The notes beneath the pieces were generated by a model. It was not told the DNA's origin and searched no databases. It saw only the letters and a list, made by a program, of their open reading frames with translations. This document shows positions 25,688 to 34,910 of a stretch of DNA of 64,000 nucleotides, in pieces (the stretch's first letter is position 1; the number at the start of each line of letters is the position of its first letter). The stretch covers positions 1-64,000 of the forward strand of contig NZ_JACJSD010000035.1 in NCBI RefSeq assembly GCF_014697615.1, read 5' to 3'. The translations under genes were made by a program, and so were the position numbers. The stretch comes from Nostoc sp. FACHB-280 (GTDB taxonomy: Bacteria > Cyanobacteriota > Cyanobacteriia > Cyanobacteriales > Nostocaceae).

Positions 25688-28015
25688 TCAAAAATTCATC
25701 GTAATTTGATTCACCACATACATACTTTGAATCCGCCACATACCATCGCGCCGAATTAAATCATAACGAACCCGCAAACTTTCGTTAGAAGACTTTTTCT
25801 TCAGACCATTTTCATAAAACTGTGTTGCTTCTTTAACAGTTGCTAAAACGGCGGCGCGATTGGGGTCTAGGTCATTTTTACTGACAAATTCTATTTTGAT
25901 GCTGTGGTCGTATTTGCGATAGCGGTTATCTAGTTTATCTTGCTGGGCAACTAACCGCCATTGAGACAAAGATGCACCAGTTAAAATGTTATTTAAACTG
26001 TTAACATCATGGTTTGGCCCTAATGCTAAAGCTTTGGTAGAAAGCCAAGTCTGAATTACTTCTTCGGCTATTGCATCGGTGAGGGGGCCGTCAGGTGGCA
26101 TTAATTCACTATAGGGATCAGGAATTTCTATGGGTGGTTGATTAAGTTTTATTGCTAAGGGGTTTTCTGGTAAACCTGGAGAGGGGGAAAAAATATCTTT
26201 CAACCAACCAAAGGTTGTGGAAATTATTAACCAGAAAACTAAGATCCCAGCTAAGGAAGCGAATACCGTCCAGACTAACCTGGTTTTGCGGTCTAAACTG
26301 CTGACAGGGCGGCGTTGGCGAGGGCGGCGATCGCGGTTATTATCTAACCTATGTTCTCGGTTAACAGGTGGATTTGTCGGCTTCCGTCGTCGGCGCTTTG
26401 GTGTTGGATGGGGCGCAGCACTTTTACCATTGAGATGATTACCTGCTGTGTTGTTTGTCCGGTCTGGGGAAGTAAAAGACGCAACGGGAATTTCCGGCGT
26501 TGGGGTGCGACTAGCCATAGCTGGTGCAGGTGGGGTATTCGTTCTCGGTAGCGGTACCTGAGAATATTCAGGTTGTCTATGGTTGGGAGTTTCTGGTAAA
26601 TCCAAATCTGGCATTTTAGCTTGATTTGGACGAGAACCCCCAGGCGTGTTTGGTTGACGGTGATTTGGTGGCGGTGCGTTAACAGGTTGACGATTAATGA
26701 AACCCCACTCGTTGGTAGTTTCGGCATCTGTGGGTAATGCTTCTAAATACGCTTGCACTTGGGGGTTGGCAAAGTAATCTTTAAGTGCGGCTGGCTGTCT
26801 TGATAAATCCCGAAAATGGGGAAACACTTCATTTTGTAACCACTGTTCGCCATACAAACACAAACCCGGTAACAAATCAGGAGAGTCCTGGGATTTTTCC
26901 CGAATAAAAGCTAAAGCTTCGTATTCCTGACTCATTTCCAAAACACGGGTGGCTTCTTCAGTTTGTCCCAGCAGCAAAGCACAAAGTGACTGTTCTAGAT
27001 GCACATCTTGACGCTTACCCAAATGCAGTAGCATTTGCCTAGCTTGACGAATTAAAGCGGGTTGGCGTTGGGCAAATCCTCTAGCAATCAAAGCATAAAC
27101 GGCGAGGTAAGTAGCTACTGCCGATGGGCGCTTACTTTCAGCTTCAAATAACTTATGCTGTTCTGTAACTGTTAAGTAGTGGCGAATTTGCTGAATAAAT
27201 CGCAGAAAATCATCTATGCTTAAACCCGATTGATCGTTGAGAGTGCCATCAATACCACCACGATCTTCTAGGATACTTTGCAATAATTCTAAGCCTTGGC
27301 GGCGTTCTACTGTTTTATCTAAAGATAACTGTAGTAATTCTAAAATCCGATAAGGACGTAGTTTATAAAGGTCAGCTTGAATTTCTGCCTGGACGCTGGT
27401 AAATATACCTTCACTCACCAGCATTTCTAACCCAGACTCTAAGGAAACTGCGGCATTTTCGTAATAACCTTGTTGCCACTGTTCCCGCCCTAATTCTAGA
27501 CAAGCCAAAGCCACAGTCAAGACAATATCAGGATGTTCGCTGCTTTCGAGAAAGTCTTCCTCGATGGGATAATTGCCAATTTTGGCCGAGGCGACACCAT
27601 TATGGTTAGCCAGGTATGTTTTACCAAGTTTGAGGACTTGTTCGTATTCCCCCAACTCTTGCAAAATTAATAACGCCCCTACTAATTCCTGTTGGGGAAC
27701 GTCAATACTCAGGCCTTGGCCATCAAGATCATGACTAGTTTCTGTGCGGTTGCCTGCGGTGACTGTGGCAGTAGCTGTGCCATCAGGATCATAAGCATGG
27801 GACAGATAAAGCTGATCGTAACTGCTACGTTCTTTTGGATTTGATAAAACCACGTAAGCTGTTTCTATAATTTGTTTACGAGAAGAAATTGCTGCTTGAG
27901 AATACTCCCGTCGTGGCAGTTGTACAATGCGATCGCTATATGCTTGCCGCAATTGTTCTTCACTTGCCGCCAACGGTAGTCCTAAAATTCGGTAGTAATC
28001 TAGCGGAATTCGCAC
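25688..28015 (-). CDS. ftn2: Cell division protein Ftn2/ZipN (ARC6 homologue)
   Basis: A 775-residue protein that anchors FtsZ to the membrane and recruits the divisome. It has an N-terminal DnaJ-like domain (MRIPLDYYRILGLPLAASEEQLRQAYSDR) in which the HPD tripeptide is not seen, a helical region (~110-420), and a Pro/Asn-rich linker (~440-570) with the basic stretch PKRRRRKP. One membrane segment follows (LVWTVFASLAGILVFWLII, ~585-605), then a C-terminal periplasmic DUF4101 domain starting with LTDAIAEEVIQTWLSTKALALG. This order is diagnostic. Single gene; its promoter lies in the 774-bp gap shared with pdhA. Confidence 0.92.
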   Translation of the reverse strand: MRIPLDYYRILGLPLAASEEQLRQAYSDRIVQLPRREYSQAAISSRKQIIETAYVVLSNPKERSSYDQLYLSHAYDPDGTATATVTAGNRTETSHDLDGQGLSIDVPQQELVGALLILQELGEYEQVLKLGKTYLANHNGVASAKIGNYPIEEDFLESSEHPDIVLTVALACLELGREQWQQGYYENAAVSLESGLEMLVSEGIFTSVQAEIQADLYKLRPYRILELLQLSLDKTVERRQGLELLQSILEDRGGIDGTLNDQSGLSIDDFLRFIQQIRHYLTVTEQHKLFEAESKRPSAVATYLAVYALIARGFAQRQPALIRQARQMLLHLGKRQDVHLEQSLCALLLGQTEEATRVLEMSQEYEALAFIREKSQDSPDLLPGLCLYGEQWLQNEVFPHFRDLSRQPAALKDYFANPQVQAYLEALPTDAETTNEWGFINRQPVNAPPPNHRQPNTPGGSRPNQAKMPDLDLPETPNHRQPEYSQVPLPRTNTPPAPAMASRTPTPEIPVASFTSPDRTNNTAGNHLNGKSAAPHPTPKRRRRKPTNPPVNREHRLDNNRDRRPRQRRPVSSLDRKTRLVWTVFASLAGILVFWLIISTTFGWLKDIFSPSPGLPENPLAIKLNQPPIEIPDPYSELMPPDGPLTDAIAEEVIQTWLSTKALALGPNHDVNSLNNILTGASLSQWRLVAQQDKLDNRYRKYDHSIKIEFVSKNDLDPNRAAVLATVKEATQFYENGLKKKSSNESLRVRYDLIRRDGMWRIQSMYVVNQITMNF

Positions 28016-28789
28016 AGCCTACTTCCCCTGCACCGAGATCAACAATAATCCACCTAGAGCATTCCAGGTATGTAAAACCGTGCCACAATATTACGGTGAA
28101 TAACACCGCGCCGGACTTACACTATAAGTGTATATTGCAACAATTAATTTTGTTCCCTCTAAAATTTTGAGACACATTTTAGTACTATTAATTTGACTTC
28201 GCCTAGATAAGAGGGAAACTTTGTTTTAATTCTTAGTATTTCCTTGTGTATAACTGCTATCAGCCATTAGACACTGCAAAACTCTCTGGCGATCGTTCAT
28301 CATAATCGACATACCTAAATAAATAAGTTTATCTGCTTGACATTATACTTACGTGTTTGCCCTGGCTCTGGAGTGATAGTAGCAATACTTGTAACGGTAG
28401 ATGCGTGATAATTACAAGGAACAAAATGCTACCATACTTAGACCTTGAGTTACAACTATCTAGCAAGCTAAATTCAATTGCGGCGTTTATTTGTGGGAAA
28501 TTGTTAATAGATATGCAGAAACCAAGCTATCCTGATTGATAGCATCTGTACAGCAGTTGGGATTGTAAAACGCCAGAGGGCAACATTCAAGGTCATTTAT
28601 GGCAGTTAGGGTGTAAAAATCGCAGATAGCGACGATAAAATCCAAAATTCACCTACTTTTTGCCTCTATATCCCAATTATCCTACTTAGCGCCGAAATTT
28701 TTAGTTTTTGTCTTCAGCACAACCAGGCCAAACAGCGGCCTATTTAACATGGTAAATTTCAGTTTGACAACAGGGATACTAAAAAAATA
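28016..28789. other. 774-bp divergent intergenic region (ftn2/pdhA)
   Basis: Must hold promoters for both ftn2 and pdhA. I see no repeat family member and no terminator. A short open stretch at 28357-28539 has no ribosome-binding site and no recognisable protein, so I do not call it. pdhA may have a long leader. Confidence 0.4.
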
Positions 28790-29824
28790 ATGGTTCAAGA
28801 ACGGACGTTACCTAAATTTGATACTGCCAGCGCCCAAATCACCAAAGCCGAAGGCTTAATGCTGTACGAAGATATGGTGTTAGGACGCTTTTTTGAAGAC
28901 AAATGCGCTGAAATGTACTATAGGGGCAAAATGTTTGGTTTTGTCCACCTATATAACGGTCAAGAAGCCGTTTCGACTGGCGTTATCAAGGCAATGCGTC
29001 CGGGAGAAGATTACGTTAGCAGTACCTACCGCGACCACGTTCACGCCTTGAGTGCGGGAGTTCCAGCCCGTGAGGTCATGGCCGAATTATTCGGTAAAGC
29101 TACAGGTTGCAGCAAAGGGCGTGGCGGTTCCATGCACATGTTCTCTGCGGAACATAACTTATTAGGTGGTTACGCTTTCGTGGCTGAAGGCATTCCTGTG
29201 GCGGCTGGTGCAGCTTTTCAAAGCAAATATCGCCGTGAAGTTTTAGGCGACCCCAAAGCCGACCAAGTAACCGCCTGCTTCTTTGGTGATGGTGCAGCTA
29301 ACAACGGTCAATTTTTTGAAACCTTGAATATGGCAGCTTTATGGAAACTGCCAATTATTTTTGTGGTGGAAAATAATAAATGGGCAATTGGGATGGCACA
29401 TGACCGCGCCACCTCCGACCCAGAAATTTATAAAAAAGCCAGTGTCTTTAACATGGTGGGCGTAGAAGTAGACGGTATGGACGTACTCGCAGTCCGGTCT
29501 GTCGCCCAAGAAGCAGTTGCCCGCGCCCGTGCTGGAGAAGGGCCAACATTAATCGAAGCCCTCACCTATCGCTTCCGTGGTCACTCCCTAGCCGACCCAG
29601 ACGAGTTACGCAGCAAAGCTGAGAAAGAGTTTTGGTTCTCCCGTGACCCAATTAAGAAACTGGCTGCTTATATGGTGGAACAGAATTTGGCAACTGAGGA
29701 AGAACTCAAGGCAGTTGACAAGAAGATTCAAGACCTAATTGACGAGGCTGTGAAGTTTGCTGAAAGCAGTCCTGAACCTGATCCTAGCGAATTGTATCGC
29801 TTTATATTTGCAGAAGACGAGTAG
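28790..29824 (+). CDS. pdhA: Pyruvate dehydrogenase E1 component, alpha subunit
   Basis: A 344-residue thiamine-diphosphate enzyme subunit that, with PdhB, decarboxylates pyruvate in the pyruvate dehydrogenase complex. It has the ThDP/Mg motif [55 protein letters not shown] and [10 protein letters not shown], typical of PdhA, line the active site. [16 protein letters not shown] holds the regulatory-loop region. Length is normal. PdhB is not adjacent, as is usual in cyanobacteria. Confidence 0.95.
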   Translation: MVQERTLPKFDTASAQITKAEGLMLYEDMVLGRFFEDKCAEMYYRGKMFGFVHLYNGQEAVSTGVIKAMRPGEDYVSSTYRDHVHALSAGVPAREVMAELFGKATGCSKGRGGSMHMFSAEHNLLGGYAFVAEGIPVAAGAAFQSKYRREVLGDPKADQVTACFFGDGAANNGQFFETLNMAALWKLPIIFVVENNKWAIGMAHDRATSDPEIYKKASVFNMVGVEVDGMDVLAVRSVAQEAVARARAGEGPTLIEALTYRFRGHSLADPDELRSKAEKEFWFSRDPIKKLAAYMVEQNLATEEELKAVDKKIQDLIDEAVKFAESSPEPDPSELYRFIFAEDE

Positions 29825-29828
29825 TTGT

Positions 29829-29945
29829 CAGAGACTAGGGAGTAGGAAATTAGGGACTAGAGGCTAGGGACTAGGGCTAGAGATAAGACATTTATTTTTA
29901 GACCCTCTAGCCTCTCACCTGTAACCTGTAACCTGTAATCTCTAA
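29829..29945. repeat. Heptad tandem repeats after pdhA
   Basis: TAGGGAC/TAGAGGC/TAGGGCT heptads (29836-29880), the complementary CCTCTAGCCTC, then CCTGTAACCTGTAACCTGTAATC. The opposed blocks could fold into a long weak hairpin. Confidence 0.8.
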
Positions 29946-29956
29946 GGACTCATCTT

Positions 29957-30826
29957 GTGCCTAAAATTACCATTGAACAAAGACAATACAAAACTTATAT
30001 TCTGGCTGACGAAACCACTGGTAATCAGATAGAAGTTGTCCCAGAACGTGGCGGGATTATTACTAGCTGGCAAGTCCAAGGTCAAGAAATTTTCTACTTG
30101 GATACAGAACGCTTTACTCATCCTGATTTGAGTATTAGGGGTGGAAATCCCATATTATTTCCCATCTGTGGTAACTTACCTGATAACACTTATACTCACA
30201 ATGGGCAGCAATATACCCTCAAACAGCATGGGTTTGCCCGTGATTTGCCTTGGGAACTTGAGGAAGTCTGGGAAGACAAGACAACTTATGTCAAAGTTCA
30301 TCTGGTCAGCAACGAGCAAACAAAAGCGGTATATCCCTTTGATTTTCATTTAAGTTTCAGTTACAAAATCAATGGGAATACTCTGGAAATTCAACAACAT
30401 CTGCATAACTCTTCTGCCACACCAATACCCTTTTCCACTGGGTTTCATCCTTACTTCCAAGCCCCAGATAAAAGCCAGCTAGAATTTGCGATTCCGGCTG
30501 GTGAGTATCAAGACCAGAGAACTAAGGAGAGAAAATTCTTTGGTGGAAATTTTGATTTCAATTTGGATGAAATTGATGTTGCCTTTAAGCAGCTAACTGC
30601 TAATTCAGCTACAGTCACCGACAATAGTCGTAAATTAAAATTGACTTTAGATTACGGCGATGAATATCCCATCGTGGTATTTTGGACGCTCAAGGGCAAA
30701 GACTTTTATTGTTTGGAACCTTGGAGTGCGCCGCGCAACTCCCTGAACACAGGCGAAAATTTGACTGTGGTAGAGCCAGGAGCCAACTATCAAGCATCTG
30801 TTAGATTGACGGCAAGTTTTTTCTAG
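29957..30826 (+). CDS. Aldose 1-epimerase family protein (galactose mutarotase-like)
   Basis: A 289-residue beta-sandwich protein. GNQIEVVPERGGIITSWQVQGQEIFYLD and RGGNPILFPICGNLPDN carry the sugar-binding arginine, HGFARDLPWEL the first catalytic histidine, and STGFHPYF the second. LEPWSAPRNSLNTGENLTVVEPG completes the site. It is closer to the YeaD/glucose-6-phosphate epimerase-like branch than to GalM, as judged by short length, but the substrate is uncertain. The start is GTG 29957 with AAGGA 8 nt upstream. Confidence 0.85.
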   Translation: MPKITIEQRQYKTYILADETTGNQIEVVPERGGIITSWQVQGQEIFYLDTERFTHPDLSIRGGNPILFPICGNLPDNTYTHNGQQYTLKQHGFARDLPWELEEVWEDKTTYVKVHLVSNEQTKAVYPFDFHLSFSYKINGNTLEIQQHLHNSSATPIPFSTGFHPYFQAPDKSQLEFAIPAGEYQDQRTKERKFFGGNFDFNLDEIDVAFKQLTANSATVTDNSRKLKLTLDYGDEYPIVVFWTLKGKDFYCLEPWSAPRNSLNTGENLTVVEPGANYQASVRLTASFF

Positions 30827-30888
30827 AAACCCCTTTACAAATCCACTGGTGTTTGTGCTATGATTGGAAAGTTGCAAACAAAGCAAAA

Positions 30889-30960
30889 GGGTCGCTAACT
30901 CAACGGTAGAGTACTCGGCTTTTAACCGATTAGTTCCGGGTTCGAATCCCGGGCGACCCA
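30889..30960 (+). tRNA. tRNA-Lys (anticodon UUU)
   Basis: A full cloverleaf: acceptor GGGTCGC/GCGACCC, D arm ACTC-AACGGTA-GAGT, anticodon loop CTTTTAA with TTT at 30921-30923, T arm CCGGG-TTCGAAT-CCCGG and discriminator A. No CCA is encoded. The end base pair of the anticodon stem (C-T) is mismatched. The sequence is close to plastid trnK(UUU) as I remember it. Confidence 0.95.
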
Positions 30961-31224
30961 TAAATAATAATACAGCTTCAGAAGAATGCAGACATCGTAT
31001 TATATCTAGTTGTCGAAGTACATATCATTAAGACCATAGAGAGGTAGTAACTCTACTTAACTCGGTGAGCGGAATACCATGTGCAGGAGAGGATTTTAGC
31101 GTTTCCGCACAGATGGTCGAATCATCACTCATTACCTGGATATGATATTCAGATAAAAACTCAAGGGTTTAGGAGAAGGTGAAAGGGTATCAAGGTATAG
31201 GTTTTTGGTCAATCATAGAAGAAA

Positions 31225-32256
31225 TCAATCCTGGCTACAAACCATTGCGACTTTAATGACTTGACGCGCTTTCATGTCGTGAAAGACTTGTTCTAAATCG
31301 TTTAAAGGTCGCTTTTCACTGATGAGTAATTCTAAAGGTAGTGTTCGACTCGCTATCATTGAAAGTGCCGATCGCACATATTCTGGTGTGTTGTGAAATA
31401 CGCCTTTGAGCGTAAGTTCGCTGTAATGTAATTGTTCTGTATTGACGGTAATTGTCGTATCTCGTGGACAGCCACCGAATAAGTTGACTGTTGCTCCAGG
31501 ACGAGCGCAAGCGATCGCAGTTTCCCATACACTAGGTACACCAGTAGCTTCAATCACCACATCTGCGCCCCAGCCTTGAGTCAGTTCTTTCACCACACCA
31601 GGAATATCTGGAATTTGATGATAGTTAAATGTTTGTGCTGCACCTAGCTTGTGACCAATTTCTAGCCTTTGGTCACTTCCTCCCCAGAGTAATACTTCAA
31701 CAGTATCAGCCAATGCTGCCACAAACATTAAGCCGATCGCCCCATCTCCCAAAATCACGACTTTATCTTTGGGTTTGATATGGGAACGGGCGACACCATG
31801 CAATACACAAGCTAAAGGTTCAGTTATCGCCGCCAATTCAAAAGGTAATTCATCGGGCAGGTGCAATAAATTATGCTGGACGATGGGTGCAGGAATTTTC
31901 AAGTATTCGGCAAATGTGCCATTATTCCAAGTCAAATTCGGACATAAGGAATATTCTTGGCGTTGACAATAGAAACATTCCATGCAGGGTGCAGAGTTAT
32001 TGGCAACAACGCGATCGCCCACTTGCCAATTAGTTACACCTGCACCCACCGCCACAATTGTTCCTGCGGCTTCATGACCAAATAGCGTTGGTGGTTTCAA
32101 CATCTTGGCATGACCACCACGTCGCCAAACTTTCAAATCTGTACCGCAAGTTGTTGCTGCACCCACTTGAATCACGACTTCGCCGGCTGCTGGTGTGGGG
32201 TCAGTTACTTGCTCTAACCGTAAATCTTCCTGACCATAAAGTAATGCTGCTAACAA
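31225..32256 (-). CDS. Zinc-dependent alcohol dehydrogenase (MDR family)
   Basis: A 343-residue medium-chain dehydrogenase. Catalytic zinc ligands are in TCGTD (~37) and GHEAAG (~60). Structural zinc cysteines form CMECFYCQRQEYSLC, with spacing 2-2-7. The Rossmann motif is GDGAIGLMFVAAL. TEPLACVLHG is the usual hinge. The pattern resembles sorbitol/threonine or L-iditol dehydrogenases (polyol type) more than simple ethanol dehydrogenase; the substrate is unknown. Single gene on the minus strand. Confidence 0.9.
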   Translation of the reverse strand: MLAALLYGQEDLRLEQVTDPTPAAGEVVIQVGAATTCGTDLKVWRRGGHAKMLKPPTLFGHEAAGTIVAVGAGVTNWQVGDRVVANNSAPCMECFYCQRQEYSLCPNLTWNNGTFAEYLKIPAPIVQHNLLHLPDELPFELAAITEPLACVLHGVARSHIKPKDKVVILGDGAIGLMFVAALADTVEVLLWGGSDQRLEIGHKLGAAQTFNYHQIPDIPGVVKELTQGWGADVVIEATGVPSVWETAIACARPGATVNLFGGCPRDTTITVNTEQLHYSELTLKGVFHNTPEYVRSALSMIASRTLPLELLISEKRPLNDLEQVFHDMKARQVIKVAMVCSQD

Positions 32257-32558
32257 GGCTTGTGACCTAATTTAAAAGCTCCACCTGATTTTATCAGGTA
32301 AGTATTCAGAATTTAGAGGTGCGATCGCCTTACCACTCAACTCAGCACTTCTTTGGTGAACTTCGATTACATTTAGATGTCAAAGCCTTGCTGGCTAGAA
32401 TAGACTGTTTTTGTGTACCTCTGGCTACATCTTGTCAAAGAAGTTAATCAAAATTAATTTTCACAAGGCAAATTTAGCTTTCTGTAAAACATCGATTTCT
32501 CAGTGAATCTAATCTTAGAAATCTTTTTCGTAAACAATGTAGTGTCTAGGATGGCGCT
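32257..32558. other. 302-bp divergent intergenic region
   Basis: Lies between the minus-strand dehydrogenase and the plus-strand NfeD gene, with one HIP1 site (32320). No terminator, repeat or coding frame is evident. Confidence 0.35.
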
Positions 32559-32999
32559 ATGCCAAGTTCTACTTTAATTTGGCTCCTAGCTGGCTCAGGT
32601 TTGTGTTTATTAGAACTGTTTTTACCGTCGGCTTTTGTCGCCTTTATGATGGGTATTAGTGCCTTTGTGGTGGCGCTAGTTTCCCAATTTGGTTTGAGTT
32701 TATGGCTGCAAGTAGCAATTTGGCTATTGCTTTCCACAATTTTGATAGTACTATCTCGGCGGTATTTACAACCGCGACGACGCAAATCAAAAATTCAGGA
32801 TGCCATTGTAGCGGAAACCTTAACAGAAATTCCAGCAGGCAAAACCGGACGAGTTCTATATGAAGGCAATTCTTGGCGGGCTAAATGTGATGATGACAAA
32901 CTTGATATTGCTCCCCATGAACGTGTTTACGTAGTCAGAAGAGAAGGTACTACGTTAATTGTTATGCCAGAAAATTTGTTGCATTCAGATGAAGTGTGA
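32559..32999 (+). CDS. NfeD family membrane protein
   Basis: A 146-residue protein with two membrane segments (LIWLLAGSGLCLLELFLPSAF, ~5-25, and LVSQFGLSLWLQVAIWLLLSTILIVLS, ~40-65). A C-terminal OB-fold (GKTGRVLYEGNSWRAKCDDDKLDIAPHERVYVVRREGTTLIV) follows. NfeD proteins partner with SPFH/stomatin proteins in membrane microdomains; here the SPFH gene follows after 45 bp. It is the short NfeD form lacking the serine-protease domain. Confidence 0.9.
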   Translation: MPSSTLIWLLAGSGLCLLELFLPSAFVAFMMGISAFVVALVSQFGLSLWLQVAIWLLLSTILIVLSRRYLQPRRRKSKIQDAIVAETLTEIPAGKTGRVLYEGNSWRAKCDDDKLDIAPHERVYVVRREGTTLIVMPENLLHSDEV

Positions 33000-33044
33000 A
33001 AGTTGAGATTTGAAGATATTTAATTAATAACCAGGAGATTTACA

Positions 33045-34043
33045 GTGGAACAGCTTTTGTTATTGATTTTTTTAGCCCTTGGTGGTTCTGCGGTGGCTGG
33101 TTCTGTCAAAGTGGTCAATCAAGGTAATGAAGCTTTGGTAGAAAGATTGGGGAGCTATAACAAAAAGCTCGAACCAGGACTGAATTTTGTTGTGCCTTTT
33201 TTAGATAAAATCGTTTACCAACAAACCATCCGCGAAAAAGTTTTAGATATTCCGCCACAAAAATGTATTACCCGTGACAATGTGGGTATTGAAGTAGATG
33301 CGGTGGTGTACTGGCGAATAGTTGATATGGAAAAAGCTTGGTACAAAGTTGAAAATCTTCAGTCAGCAATGACCAACTTAGTACTAACTCAAATTCGCTC
33401 AGAAATGGGACAACTAGAATTAGATGAAACCTTTACCGCCCGTTCCCAAATTAATGAAATTTTATTAAGGGATTTAGATATTGCTACAGACCCTTGGGGT
33501 GTGAAAGTCACACGGGTAGAATTGCGCGATATTATTCCTTCCCAAGCAGTACGCGAATCTATGGAATTGCAAATGTCTGCTGAACGCCGCAGACGGGCTG
33601 CAATTTTAAATTCTGAAGGTGAACGGGAAGCCGCAGTAAATAGTGCGAGAGGTAAAGCAGAAGCCCAAATTCTCGATGCAGAAGCGCGGCAAAAATCATT
33701 AGTTTTGCAAGCTGAAGCGGAACAAAAAGCAATTGTTCTCAAAGCCCAAGCTGAACGTCAGCAGCAAGTTCTCAAAGCCCAAGCCATTGCAGAATCAGCC
33801 GAAATTATCGCCCAAAAAATCAATTCTCAACCCAGTGCGAGTAAAGCTTTAGAAGTTCTATTTGCCTTGGGGTATCTCGATATGGGCGCGACTATCGGTA
33901 AAAGCGATAGCAGCAAAGTTATGTTTATTGACCCCCGCACCATTCCCGCAACTTTTGAAGGTATTCGCTCAATAGTTTCTGACAATAAGGTAGATTCTAA
34001 CGCTTGGTTGGGTAGAGAAATACCTGATGTGAATGGTCAATAG
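33045..34043 (+). CDS. SPFH/band-7 protein (stomatin/QmcA-like)
   Basis: A 332-residue membrane-anchored protein. One N-terminal hydrophobic segment ([17 protein letters not shown]) is followed by the band-7 domain ([33 protein letters not shown]...). A long helix with Ala/Glu repeats ([22 protein letters not shown]) would form a coiled coil for ring assembly. The GTG start at 33045 has CAGGAG 8 nt upstream. It is coupled to NfeD, the classic two-gene module. A shorter paralogue is at 62199. Confidence 0.92.
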   Translation: MEQLLLLIFLALGGSAVAGSVKVVNQGNEALVERLGSYNKKLEPGLNFVVPFLDKIVYQQTIREKVLDIPPQKCITRDNVGIEVDAVVYWRIVDMEKAWYKVENLQSAMTNLVLTQIRSEMGQLELDETFTARSQINEILLRDLDIATDPWGVKVTRVELRDIIPSQAVRESMELQMSAERRRRAAILNSEGEREAAVNSARGKAEAQILDAEARQKSLVLQAEAEQKAIVLKAQAERQQQVLKAQAIAESAEIIAQKINSQPSASKALEVLFALGYLDMGATIGKSDSSKVMFIDPRTIPATFEGIRSIVSDNKVDSNAWLGREIPDVNGQ

Positions 34044-34220
34044 TCATTGGTCGTTGGTCAATATTCAGTTCGCAATGACCTAGTTAACCATATAATGTTA
34101 CCAAACAAGGTGGTAAGCACTTACGAAAAAAAGTGATCGCACGTCCGCAAAACCCTTGTGCGATCGCCCACCCAATTCACCCTGCTAAACTAAAATCACA
34201 CCTCGTAATTTTCAGGAGCT

Positions 34221-34787
34221 ATGAGCGCCACAACTAGCCAAACTCTCACCCTAGAAGCGTTTCTGAAGCTCCCAGAAACCAAACCAGCTAGTGAATATAT
34301 CAACGGTGAGATTATTCAAAAACCAATGCCGAAAGGAAAGCATAGTCGATTGCAACTAAGGTTATGTAATAGCATTAATGATATTGCAGAAAATCAAAAA
34401 ATTGCTTACGCTTTCCCGGAGTTGCGTTGTAGTTTTGGTACACGTTCAATTGTCCCTGATGTGGCGGTGTTTAAATGGTCACGCATTCCCTTTGATACGG
34501 ATGGGGAAGCACCTAATGACTTTTTATTGTGTCCTGACTGGACAATAGAAATTATTTCTCCTGAACAAAGTTCTAACAAAGTAATTGGTAATATTCTTTA
34601 CAGCCTACAACATGGTTGTCAGTTAGGTTGGTTAATTGATCCAAACGATCGCTCCATTCTTGTTTTTTCGCCGAATCAACAACCAGAATTATTACAAGGT
34701 AGCGATCGCTTATCAAGCTTACAGGAAATCAACCTGAATCTGTCAGTAGAGCAGGTTTTTAGTTGGCTGAAGATGCAATCTATGTAA
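34221..34787 (+). CDS. Uma2 family (DUF820) PD-(D/E)XK-like protein
   Basis: A 188-residue protein of the Uma2 family, very abundant in cyanobacteria. LTLEAFLKLPETKPASEYINGEIIQKPMPKGKHSRLQ is the family opening. PDVAVFKW and DWTIEIISPEQSSNKV carry the acidic nuclease-like positions, though the usual final Lys is not obvious. Nuclease activity is unproven for the family. Alone; the cargo-like gene follows 123 bp later. Confidence 0.85.
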   Translation: MSATTSQTLTLEAFLKLPETKPASEYINGEIIQKPMPKGKHSRLQLRLCNSINDIAENQKIAYAFPELRCSFGTRSIVPDVAVFKWSRIPFDTDGEAPNDFLLCPDWTIEIISPEQSSNKVIGNILYSLQHGCQLGWLIDPNDRSILVFSPNQQPELLQGSDRLSSLQEINLNLSVEQVFSWLKMQSM

Positions 34788-34819
34788 ACAAGAGTATCAA
34801 TATGAGCGATCGCTAATTA

Positions 34820-34910
34820 TCTTCAGTAAGATAGTGCCAAATTTTGACAGCAATTTTACCGCAAACCGACGGTGGTTGTTCTGCTGCACAGAAATATCTG
34901 GAGAATGACA
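34820..34910 (+). promoter_or_regulatory. Conserved leader of the lipase-fused cargo-like gene (copy 1)
   Basis: Near-duplicate of 37101-37191. Shared parts are a 26-base block around TCTTCAGTAAGATAGTGCC, an ACCG-8 nt-CGGT hairpin (34858-34873) extended here by U-G pairs, and the ribosome site AAATATCTGGAGAA. Placement and spacing are the same in both copies, so this is probably a promoter plus 5' leader kept under selection, or a recent duplication. Confidence 0.6.

Noticed and set aside
28357-28539. 60-codon open frame upstream of pdhA
   Set aside because: No ribosome site, no protein-like pattern, and it lies where the pdhA promoter and leader are expected.
30647-30961. Minus-strand open frame starting MGRPGFEPGTNRLKAEY
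   Set aside because: It is the antisense of the tRNA-Lys gene and the epimerase 3' end; this frame type is a well-known false annotation over tRNA genes.
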